NCBI GenBank assembly: GCA_009733575.1
Contig: ML769592.1
Coordinates: 41,281-105,280 of the forward strand
DNA: 64,000 nucleotides
Direction: 5' to 3'
Source of the DNA: Gymnopus androsaceus JB14
Taxonomy: Eukaryota; Basidiomycota; Agaricomycetes; Agaricales; Omphalotaceae
Each line of letters opens with the position of its first letter. Positions within the stretch are counted from its first letter, which is position 1. Of this stretch, positions 45,901 to 56,202 are shown one piece after another. The translations under genes were made by a program, and so were the position numbers. The notes under the pieces are model-generated. The model was not told where the DNA came from, ran no database searches, and saw nothing but the letters and a program-made list of their open reading frames with translations.

Positions 45901-46921
45901 AACTGTGTCCACGGGTAGGCCTGTTGTAGCTCGCGAGAGACCTTTAACGTCTAGGTGCCCCATTAGACGGTGGTAAAACCCAACCGTTTATTAGATGCGG
46001 ACTCCGTACCGGGACTGAATAGTCTCGTAATATCCGGTACCATCGACGCAATCACCGAGGCCTCTGATTGTGGGGATGTCAAAGCGTTCCTCGGATCAGA
46101 GTTTGGGGACATAACCGGCGTTACGTCCATCTTGTACAAGTCTCGCACGATGGACCCTATTGCGAAACAGGTGTTGTGCTTGTTGAGGTACGTGATCTTT
46201 CCGTTACCTGTCCTCGTACTAACACCCTTCTGGTCCAACCTTGAACCAGATATTAGGTTGCACCGCGCTGAAGGAATATGCAATACGTTGGATAGGGAGA
46301 AATTTCGGTGTGAATTGCCAATTTTTGAATGGAGAATGATAGTTCCTTTTCCTACAGCGACCGCCGACAGTTTAGAACCAAATCCGTGTACTTTGAGTGG
46401 TTCGCTTAGCAAGACGTAATCATGGAAGAACTTTTGGTCTCGAAAGATATGGCGAGTCGCCCCAGTATCATGGTTTATTGTGTTCTCTTGTGGTTCGTTC
46501 GTGTTTAGGGCTATGGCGTTTACCGTAACCTTTTTCTGACGCGTCCATAGGTTCTTCGTCTTCTATGCCATCGGTTAGGAAAGCGAATGCACCGTCGATC
46601 CTATTCAAGAGGCTATTAGACTCGTCGTTCGATACTTGGCCATAGCTAGCTGACACGGCGTCTCGACTGGGATCGCCAGTCTCATCCTCTGGGTCGGCCA
46701 TTCTCGCGCTTGCGCCAACCTTCTTCAACATCTCTTTCCTCCTATCCGCAGCCCTTGTATCTGGGGAGAGGTGAATTCTCCTTGATCCTTTATACCAGTC
46801 AGGGTATTTTCCGGCACTTCCACCATTGTAAGCAAAACATTCCTCTATCGTGTGTCCGACTGGATAACCGCAGAACTCGTTTCCACAGATCTTCTTCTTC
46901 TCATTCGCTCCCGGATACGGC
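42769..46921 (-). mobile_element. Ty1/copia retrotransposon C1, 5'-truncated and defective
   Basis: Minus-strand order: part of gag with a zinc knuckle (ICGNEFCGYPVGHTIEEC, about 46835-46890) and a charged region (to 46468), protease region and GAG-pre-integrase, integrase (45067-45963; DDE residues in IHSD, RIDNAPE and NGVAERT), reverse transcriptase (43506-44804), RNase H (42933-43472; SCEAEYLA), polypurine tract and 3' LTR. The 5' LTR and start of gag are missing: the element stops at 46921 where a host segment resumes. Defects: frame breaks between domains, an in-frame TGA between RT and RNase H (KHLL-stop-YLKGT), and the RT active site reads VND where copia has YVDD. Cannot be autonomous. 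Confidence 0.9.
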
Positions 46922-46925
46922 TTTG

Positions 46926-47131
46926 GTTTGACCAGTGCTTTCTATCATCTCCATAACTTCCAGTCTGCTAATGCCCCATCCAATTACTATCGTATGCACG
47001 CTGTTCAGTCGTGCAATTGATATCATCTGTGTTTACTTGAGTTGCTCACCGATGCTTCTTGTTAAACCTCTCGAAACAGGAGATGATATCACCCATTCAA
47101 ATAAAGCTTCTCCACCGAATGTTGACGTTGC
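46926..47131. repeat. Host segment S, second copy
   Basis: About 205 bp, nearly identical to 42569-42768 and to 51268-51470. It joins the truncated gag of C1 (left, with a shared TTTGACCAG-like overlap) to the LTR of C2 (right), at exactly the same LTR position as in copy 1. Confidence 0.85.
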
Positions 47132-48783
47132 GTTTATTAACGGTTGTGTGATTCAACAAGTTATATTTGGGAGACTGGTTCGGAGCAACGAGAGTTTAGT
47201 ATTTGTTGTACAAGTTATTCAATGGGTATCATACCTGGTTCGGAGCAACGAGAGTTAAAGGGGTCGTTGCTCTGACCCAGGTTAGTAAGTATTACTAACT
47301 CGGCATGGGCGCTTGGACACCATCCGTTAACACCCCCCTTGTCCTGCGTCCAGTTGAAGCATAGAATTCCATTGTGTATTTAGAATTCGGTGAAGTGGTT
47401 TAGTGAGCAGGTCCGCAAAGTTTCTTTGTTTGAGACATAGATCACGTCGAGTTGCCGTTTCGAGATACAATCTCGAATGAAGTGTTCGCGAATGGAGATG
47501 TGTTTCATCTTGCTGTGAGCGAGTGGATCGTGTGTGCAGGCGATCGCGCCTTGATTATTGCAAAAGAGCAATGTGGGTGACGTTGGGGAAAACCCAATTC
47601 AGCAAACAAGTTTCTGAACCATAAGATTTCGCAAGCGCAGTGAGTCAACGCAAGATATTCTGCCTCGCAGGATGATAGAGCAATGACACCTTGTTGTTTG
47701 GAACTCCACGAAAGGGGGGAGTTACCCATCATGATGAAGAATCCGGAGATGGATTTACGGGAATCTCCCATTCCCCAGTCGGAGTCGGATAGAGCACGAA
47801 TAGTCAGGTAAGTGATACTAGATGTTCCCAAGTTGAGGGAATAGCGTGGTGTCCCCTTTAGGTATCAGAGTAGGTGTTTAGCAGCGGAGATGTGTGAAGG
47901 ACCAAAGTTGACCATATATCCAGCTAGTTCCCGTACGGTATAGCTAATATCAGGTCTGGAACAGTTGGAAAGGTACATACACTTCCCCACAACTGCGCCG
48001 TATTGGGAAATTTTCTACCATTTTCTGTTCTTCAGGCGAGAGCGGTGTTGTTTGTGGGGAGAGGCGTTTGCCTGGGTCCATTGGTGTGTGTACTGGGTTG
48101 CAATTCTCGTATCCGAATTCGCGGAGGATGGATTGGGTGTACCGGTATTGGTCAATCGAGATAGAACGCGCAGCTCGGTCTCGTGAGATACCACAACCGA
48201 GGTGAAAAGAAGGTTCGCCATTGTTCGTAATCTCGAACAGAGCGTAAGTTGGTCCATAAAAAGTCTGATTCCTTCACGGAGGAGGAGGCGATGAGCATGT
48301 CGTTGACGCTGTGGGTATTTATGTGCGTTCACCATCTAGTACTCGGATGTACATGCTCCAGTCAGATTCTAGCCGTTTTGAAACCAATTGACTCCAGTCT
48401 CGAGTTAAGTTCTCGGTACCATTGTCTGCCAGACTGTTTCAGTCCGTATAATCCTTTCCGTAACCTCCAATAGCCAGATCCAGCGATGTGGGGCTTCTTC
48501 ATGTAGATTTTCTTCGTCGAGGGACCGTTCAGGTAAGCGGTCTTGATGTCGATTTGACGGAGTTCCATGTGTGTTCGGTGGTGAGAGCAAGGATAGTTCG
48601 CATCGACTCCCAGCAGGCGACGGGAGCGAAAGTGTAGGTAAAGTCCTGTCCAGGGATTTGTGTAAAGCCCTTTGTGACAAGTCTGGCTTTGAAACGAGAG
48701 ATGAGTCCCTCCTTGTCGCGTTTGATGTGTAAGACCCATTTTGACCCTACGGCTTTCCTTCCTTGAGGTATCTTGTCAACTTC
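47132..48783 (-). mobile_element. Copia retrotransposon C2, partial duplicate of C1
   Basis: Repeats the 3' part of C1: LTR (47132-47332), polypurine tract, RNase H and most of RT, then ends abruptly inside RT at 48783, where it fuses to the copia relic of the next flank block. Relative to C1 it has many one-base indels (for example in the AAAGTTTCTTTG and GTGACGTTGGGG contexts) and keeps the same in-frame stop and VND. Because host-LTR junctions are identical in both, C2 arose by duplication, not by a second insertion. Confidence 0.85.
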
Positions 48784-49647
48784 TGTGCACTGGGTCATTT
48801 TCCCTTTAGCACACCCAGGACATATTTCTTTATCCTGGAATATTTATCTTAGGAAAACCACATGTTGCCTCTAATGCATGTTGCAGCACATCCTTAAAAG
48901 GGTGGCCAAAGCAACAATGCCAAGTGTCATAATCCAAGGTTTTCTTAGGAAGCATCATTTTTTAAAATGGTTTTGGCCTATAGAGCCATATTTATTTTTT
49001 AACAACATATTATGTAGATTTTTTCGGCTCAGGTATGATATATCTGAGTCAGGGACACTCAAATACTTGTTACAAAAAAATTCCAGGGTCAAGTAGTGCT
49101 CTGCAAGCAAAAATATCACATGTTTTGCTTCTGGGTCTGTTTTGCTTCCAGGTTTGCTTCTGTACTTATTAAAAAAAACAATACTTAAATTAGTGCTCTC
49201 GAAGAGAAGCTTGCCCAAAGATTGAATTTGTACCGTAGCGGATTTTCTTTGCACAGAATCCCTTAGTAAAAGGCGAGGGGATTTTTTGTTTGTAGAAAAT
49301 CCTGGCACTATAATCAGTGCATCGAGAAAGGTCCTGACAGGATTAGGATTGTAGACAGGTTACAAGTGCACATGTGCAGATGGGCGCTTGTCACACCTCA
49401 CGCTAAGTGAGTTCTTCAATTGACTTACATTGCTTTTATACTGCAGATCCTAACGCTTGTGCGTAGGAAACCAACGTTCCTAAACAGCCATGACTTTACA
49501 ATCTCCAAAAGTCATTGGCTCTCTCGCAAAATGCAAGATTGAGGAGGCTCAAGTCATTGTAAGTTGGATTCAACTTTACAAGAACAACGGTACTGATACA
49601 ACACAAATTCACAATATCTCATTCACTTTGGGAGCACAGATTTACTA

Positions 49648-49901
49648 CTGTATAATTACGACCTAAAGCTCCCGTAACCATAACACGGTCCCTGGGAACT
49701 TGGTCATTTTGAAAATCGTAACACATAACAGGGTTCAAGGAACTTTGAATTTTGCAAAATAGTAACTCAAAATTCCAAAAAATTGCGCCAAAATGCCCAA
49801 ATAACACCAGAAAAATTTTCCGTAATGCTAATTTTTGGCCTGAGAACTCTACTTTTTGAAGTTCTCACCGTACCCAGGCACTTTAGGTTGTAATTATACA
49901 G
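49648..49901. mobile_element. MITE family 1, copy 2
   Basis: Same TIRs and TA flanks as 40950-41213 but lacks about ten bases near the right end. It was duplicated with the flank block rather than by transposition. Confidence 0.85.
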
Positions 49902-50454
49902 TAAACCTGATCAACAGAATTATGCAGAGATTACAGAATGAATAGTACAGGACAGCGCAAAACTTGAGTCCAAATGATGAAATGAGATTGCTATGAGCCA
50001 GCTTGCCAGTGACTAGTGTTGCTGAGCCAAGCCGCCAGCTGCATTATGATTTATCCATCCAGCTTGCAATGGCTTATGAGCAATAATGAAGAAAAGAGCA
50101 AAGGTCAATGATCCCAAGGTGCTCTGAGGTACTCTAGAGCCCTCATTGAATCTCCCTACCACCAGAGCGGTGAGACAAACATGCTCATCAATGAGCAAAA
50201 CGCCGTCGACATCGTCAAGGGACCAATTAGCACCCATCATGTCAAACTTTACATTTTAATAGCGACGAGCGCGAAAGTGATCCATTTCAAGTTCTTTCAC
50301 CATGTACATAGTGGAGAGGTAGATACAGTACCATCTAAACCCACCATTCCTTCTCTGGCAAGGTTTTTTTTGTACGGGCTTCAGATGGCTTGGCTAGAGA
50401 TTTTCAAGCCGAGCCGTGGCACCCAACGGCACCACTGGCACTAGTGGTGACCGG

Positions 50455-50527
50455 CCCTCTAGAGGATCGGTATAATTCGTAAATCCTTGTAAGGATTCTC
50501 GAATTTATTCCGACATCCTCTAGAAGG
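50455..50527. mobile_element. Short hairpin MITE, copy 2
   Basis: Counterpart of 41757-41829 in the second flank block, with one TIR mismatch (CTCTAGAAGG). Confidence 0.65.
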
Positions 50528-50980
50528 CACTGCTTTAGGCATAGCTATGAGCACAAGTTGTGATGTTGTAAAGTAAATCATCACTTACATAGTGTCCTCT
50601 GATACTTTCCGAAAATGAGATGAGTGCAGGCGCGAGTGCGCTAGCACTGTGTTACTCCAGGGCGTAGGAGTAGTTTAGATTTGGACAATGAGGATGAATT
50701 AAAAACTCACCTCATAGGTAACCTGATTCTGATCCACTGGCAAACACCTTCTGATATTACCCTTTGAGTCCTTATTCAAAGGATCATCCAGCTTCGCACT
50801 AACACATCAATATTCTGTAATATATCGTCCACTTTCGAAATTATTGAGCGCTCATTGGGGTAGTCTGTATAGTCGAATGAATGTACTGCAATCCCGAAAC
50901 TGATCCTCTGAGATTGATAATGGGCGTTTCAGCGTGTACGGCACAAAACGTCAGTGGATGCAATAGGCCAGTTGTTGTCT

Positions 50981-51248
50981 CAAAGCAAGCAGGCACCGTG
51001 CCCTTTGGGCGAAGTGAAATGAACATCCACCCAGTTGCACATGCTGGGGAGGTCGATTTCCATATTTAGACAATTAAACTCTAGATGACAGTCGATCGAC
51101 ACCTTGAACTCCTTACACACTCATGCCGATCGACTGTCTAGAGTTTGATTTTCTATATATGTAAATCAACCTCCCCAACATGTGGCAACTGAGTGAATAT
51201 CATTTCCCTTCGCCCCAAGGGCACACTCCTGGAAGCATGCTTGCTTTT
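50981..51248. repeat. Long imperfect inverted repeat, copy 2
   Basis: Counterpart of 42280-42548 in the second flank block, just upstream of the CHAT gene. Confidence 0.7.
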
Positions 51249-51531
51249 AAAAGCGGATGGGTGTTTTGACCAGTGCTTTCTATCATCTCCATAACTTCCA
51301 GTCTGCTAATGCCCCATCCAATTACTATTGTATGCACGCTGTTCAGTCGTGCAATTGATATCATCTGTGTTTACTTGAGTTGCTCACCGATGCTTCTTGT
51401 TGAACCTCTCGAAACAGGAGATGATATCACCCATTCAAATAAAGCTTCTCCACCGAATGTTGACATTGCTGTTCCTGCTGTAAGCTCTGCTATCGCATGA
51501 TCCATTCTAACTATATCTTTGATCGCAGGAA

Positions 51532-54500
51532 ATGGGGGTTATACCAAGTACTACCGTCCAGGAACCAGCAAATGCCGCCGTAACAGAGAGCGGAACAGAC
51601 AACTCTGTAGACGGTCAGGAAACGGAGGTCATACCAAGTACTACAGTCCTCAACAAAGTCCCTTCACCAACAAGTGCCACTGTTACAATTGGTAGAGGGA
51701 GCTTCAATACTGTAGACGAACAGTTGCGAGATATAATTCTTGCGGGTGTGTTTTATTACTTGATTCCAATTGTGTTCTGATAATCATTCAAAATTAGATG
51801 AAGATGTACCTGAATGGACTCTCAAAGTACGGGTTCCAATAAACCTCCCATCATCCGAACTACCCACTGCACTTGACAACTTTGGTCAATTTATGGTTGC
51901 CCAGATGAGGGAGCAGCCAGTCCCCAGTGCAGATTCAGTGATGACTGCCATACTCGTTTATAAAGAAATTCTCCTACATCCTTCCACCAATGCCTCTCAG
52001 CATCTTGGAGCACTATGGAATCTAAGTGCTCTCTATCAGAATTACTTCCATTGTTCGAGGCAGGCACGCAACTTGGAAAAGAGCGTACAGTTTTTGTGGG
52101 AGTACACGAGTATCTCAGGAGCTGGGAAGGAAGATAAAATTCTTCATATTCGAAACCTCGCTGTCAGCATGGTCAGACCTGGGTGTTTTGAAACCCATGC
52201 ACCAGAGTACTTGGATCAAGCAATCATCTTATACTCAGAGGTACTGACATTTCTGAAAGAGCGTTTTTATACAGTGTTGGAGTCCGCCTCTTCCAAAGAT
52301 CTCTCTTCCCTAAGTCCCACTGAAACTGTTGGTGCAATGGCAGATTCAGCTACCGATCCAGCTTACACGCTTGATGAGCTAGCTTACTGCCATAAACAAC
52401 AGTTCAGCATATACCGCAAAGTTGAAGACATTGATGCATGTATTCAACTTATTCATGAGCACATGGGTATCTGCAATCGTTGCAAAACGCAGAACGTAGA
52501 GTGTCGACATGTATGGGGAAATCTTGCTGATGCCTACACCCATTGCTTTACAGAGCTCAGAATCAAGGGGGATCTCGATGAAGCTATTCGCCTGTTTCAA
52601 CAGTGTTTGAATGGCTGGAGGGATGATTCATCTGTAGATGCGCAAGGCCAACAGTGGCACGCGAACCTTGCCAATGTTCTCACCATACGCTTCACCTTGC
52701 TACTCGATCGAGGTGACCTCGATGAGGCTATAAAAATTGGGAGAGAAGCATTGTCAATTTTTAAGCCTGGCGACAAACATTATAACGCTTCTCGGTATCA
52801 CCTCGGAAGCTCATTAATGATTCGTTTCAATTTCTTTGGGCTAGATGAAGACCTGGAAGAAAGCATCGATAGATACTGAAGCCTTGGCGCATCATATGCT
52901 GGCCAGAATTTAGCTTCTGCACTTGAACAACGATTCAAAAAGGATGGGAATCCAAATGACTGGAATGAGTCTTTGGAGTTGCTCATGCAGGAGCTAGACA
53001 GTCGCAAGCCGGGACACCCTCTTCGTCCTGGCACATTGTCACAAATTGCTATGCTCTATATTATGCAGGGTGCACCAGAGTACAATCTATTCAAAGCACT
53101 GGAATATAGATTGGAAGCTCTTAAAGATAATAATGCCACTCCTCAGTCACGATTAGGCAATAGTGCTTGGATGTTTAACCATATCCAAGATATCAAAACT
53201 CTAGATGATTCCACACGTACCCTGTTCATTGAAGTACTTGTTGCTACAATGCGTCTATTACCACTTGCCGCGAGCTTTAGCATGAATGCTGATTCTCGCC
53301 TTAATGTACTTCGCAGGGAAGATGAAGTCGTTGTACAAGCTGCCTCCCAAGCTCTCCTCCTCAATCAAACAAGTCTAGCTCTTGAGTTGGTGGAGGAAGG
53401 ACGTGCCATCTTTTGTACACAGGCACTGCGTTTACGCTCCAGGTTTGAAACTGTCCCCGAACCCCTTCGCTCTCATCTTGTTCAGCAAGCTCACAGCTGG
53501 AAAGAGGCAGTTTTACCCAGATCAACTCCCTCAGTACCAAAGCCCAGATTGATGCGCATGCTGCATATATGCGGCATTTAGATAAGGAATTCAATGAATC
53601 GCTTGAAGAACTGGTCAAAATTCCAGGTTTCGAGCGATTCATGTTGAGCAGAACTTCAACAGAGCTTTTGAAAGCTGCCAAACAAGGCTCTGTTGTTGTT
53701 CTCATTGGGACTGAAGCATCTTGCGATGCTATACTCGTTAGCCAGGAAGGTTCCATTGAGCGGCTCAGTTTGTCTGTCACACCTCGGCAGCTAGACCGTT
53801 TGGCACAATCACTCGGATTCGCGTCTCAACAAGCCAGAAATGATTACTTGAAGTTGCACGAAACACAGAAAAATGAACAAGTCACGGATCGGAATGTCCC
53901 CAGGCAGGAAGAAAGAAAGTCACGTATTTATAGGAAGGGTGGTGGAGATGGAACAGAAGAGCTACTAAGATTTCTTTGGAAAGAAGTCGTGAAGCCAGTA
54001 ATAAATGCACTGAAACTGCAGGTCAGACTCTCATCTAAGCTAAATGTACCATGCTTATACTTCAAATCTAAATTAGCGGTCGGAAGGATTTGCTCGTCCT
54101 CGTCTCTGGTGGTGCCCTACAGGGTCCTTTTCATTTGTTCCTATTCATGCTGCTGGTGAGTTTAGGGACGGAGGTGAATGTTGTTCAGACTATGTAGTCT
54201 CGTCTTATGCACCCACTCTTCGGTCTTTGATTGATTCAAGACACTCACTCCAAAGAATAGCTCGAAATGACATGCGTCTTCTACTAGCCGCTGTACCAAA
54301 AGGTTACATAGGCAACATCTTACCAAGTACTGACGAGGAGGTTAAGGTCATTGGTAAATGGATTCCTCCAAGCGCTATAGTACCGCTGTCTTCCTCAGAG
54401 GATGTTGACTTGCCTCGTGACGGCGTTACTATGCAAACGATGCTCGATAACATACCGAAGGCCACAATCCTTCACTTGGCCTGCCATGGCACCCAAGATA

Positions 54501-54947
54501 CAACTAACCCACTCGAGAGTGGCTTCATCATGAGAGACAAGCTTCTCACTATATCTCAGCTCATGTCTCTTTCCCATCCTAATGCATTCCTGGCCTTCTT
54601 AAGCGCATGCGAGACGGCAAAGGGTGACAAAAACCAGCCTGATCAAACAGTTCACCTTGCAGCTGCAATGCTGTTTGCTGGATTCAAGAGCATTGTCGCG
54701 ACGATGTGGTACGTAATTCACACTTACAAACACTTATTGAATTTGATATCATCTTCATTCTAGGTCAATGAATGACCAAGATGGACCTACGGTGGCAGAT
54801 GCAGTTTATGGTCAACTCTTCGCTGGGGACTCAGAGTATCTGAACCCGAATGATATCCCTTATGCCGTAGATGCTGCAGTACTAAAGCTCAAGCAAGCTG
54901 GCATCCCGCCTGTGCGATGGGCACCCTACATTCACATTGGCATTTGA
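51532..54947 (+). CDS. TPR-CHAT protein (caspase-like peptidase domain), interrupted
   Basis: Exon 1 51532-51745 (low complexity, two VIPSTTV repeats), exon 2 from 51798, later exons from about 54089 and after 54764. The middle is a row of TPR-like repeats (GDLDEAIRLFQQCL, GDLDEAIKIGREALSIF). The C-terminal CHAT domain has LWWCPTGPFSFVPIHAAG, the catalytic His in LHLACHG and the catalytic Cys in LSACETAKGD. CHAT proteases are related to caspases; in bacteria and some fungi they cleave partner proteins, including gasdermins, in cell-death responses. Two breaks: an in-frame TGA at 52877-52879 with the same frame open on both sides, and a one-base shift near 53500. Catalytic residues are intact, so it is either a recent pseudogene or a sequence error. 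Target unknown. Confidence 0.8.
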
Positions 54948-55210
54948 ACTCCGGTAGGATATACAATGATCCATGAATAGTTTATAGAGGTACAACTTAC
55001 ATATTCATGTGTTGCTCAGAGCAAATGCCATTGACTACCGTAGCTCTATATCCAAAGATCCTATGTAGAAAATTCCCAGTCCATTCTCCACCTAGATGGA
55101 AAAGCGATTGAGTGGAGGGAAGTTCTTCGACCGGACGAGTCCTACTTTGTAAACTTGTGTCCCACTTCCGATAAAATGAGCGTGAGTCGCGACTTCGGTA
55201 CAGTAAATAA

Positions 55211-56018
55211 TCACTTACATAGTGTCCTCTGATACTGGGAATCAATGACCACAGGTGCGAGTGCGCTAGGTAAGGCTATACTAAACCACGGATCCTCATG
55301 ATCTCGGGAAGAATCTTCCTGGTAGACGTGGGACTCGGGTAGCTCCAACTCTGAACGATAACCGTGCGGCCGCAGACGTACGCTGAGTTGGCGTAATGAA
55401 GGGAGGTGCGAGAGAGAATCAAGTTCCACTGGCAGGCGAACTGGTAACTCGAGTAGCAAATTTGAGTCTTCTGGAGCAACACAAGTGAAACTAATCAGAG
55501 AAATTTCACTGTTGAAGCTTTCAAGATATGGAAGAAGGAAAGACGCCACATCGAGTATATTGTAGCGGGAGACAAGCTGAGCGAATTCAGTACGATTGCA
55601 TTGCATAGCCTTTTGATATCCTACGATTCCTAGTATATCTTCAAAGTCACCAGTAAGCAACTGAAATCGGGAGTCAAACATGATAACAACTTGGATTCCC
55701 GGAGAGAGATTGCAAGAGAGCCGAAAGGAAAGTTTCGCTTGGATCTGACCGACCAGGGCTGTCGGATGAGATCTTTTCGAGCAGGTAGTCTGAAGGGTTA
55801 GGTGCTTCAGTGATTCAAGACAGCTGGACACAAAGCTCTAGTGATGCAACGTCGAAATATGCAGGCGCAATACCGCCTGGAGAGTTTTGGGAAGACGAAA
55901 CCAGTCGGAATGCGTCGCCGAATGGCGCTAAGGTCGCTTTAGAGAGCCACCGTGTTCGAAGACGATCATCGCAATCGTTCTTGCTTCTTCTGATAATATC
56001 GACCCAGAAAGGACACAT
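55211..56018 (-). pseudogene. Leucine-rich F-box-family-like protein remnant
   Basis: The minus-strand frame 55211-55831 reads CLESLKHLTLQTT, VVIMFDSRFQLLTGDFEDI, LPVELDSLSHLPSLRQLSVRLRP and ends QRTLCK. This is the leucine-rich style of mushroom F-box proteins. The upstream part (to 56018; ends FDVASLELC) joins only after a one-base shift near 55825. The F-box itself is not seen. A fragment of the 3' end of this gene recurs inside both flank blocks (near 41880-41950 and 50575-50645). Likely a truncated or decaying gene. Confidence 0.45.
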
Positions 56019-56202
56019 TTGACTCCTTGGTTGTATGATAAAGGTAGGAAAATAATGTTTACGCCCTCTGCGTAAGGCTCACAGCTGCTGCAGCAAGCTC
56101 CGGTTTCTAAAATAACGTACAAGTTGAAGTTCGCTGGCGCCCACGCGCGCGCTTTGGTCAGCGCCAAATTCACTTTGACTCTTGCCTCTTTCCCTCATCA
56201 CA

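Larger units (their letters stand above)
48784..51470. repeat. 2.7-kb flank block, copy 2 (upstream flank of the CHAT gene)
   Basis: Same contents as 40086-42768: copia relic, MITE family 1, hairpin MITE, F-box-like 3' fragment, long inverted repeat and segment S. Here S is not interrupted by an LTR but runs on into the CHAT gene region, so this copy shows the empty insertion site of the copia element. Confidence 0.85.

Noticed and set aside
45970..46419. Open frame of 149 codons on the plus strand
   Set aside because: Exact antisense shadow of the copia protease/gag region; no family resemblance.
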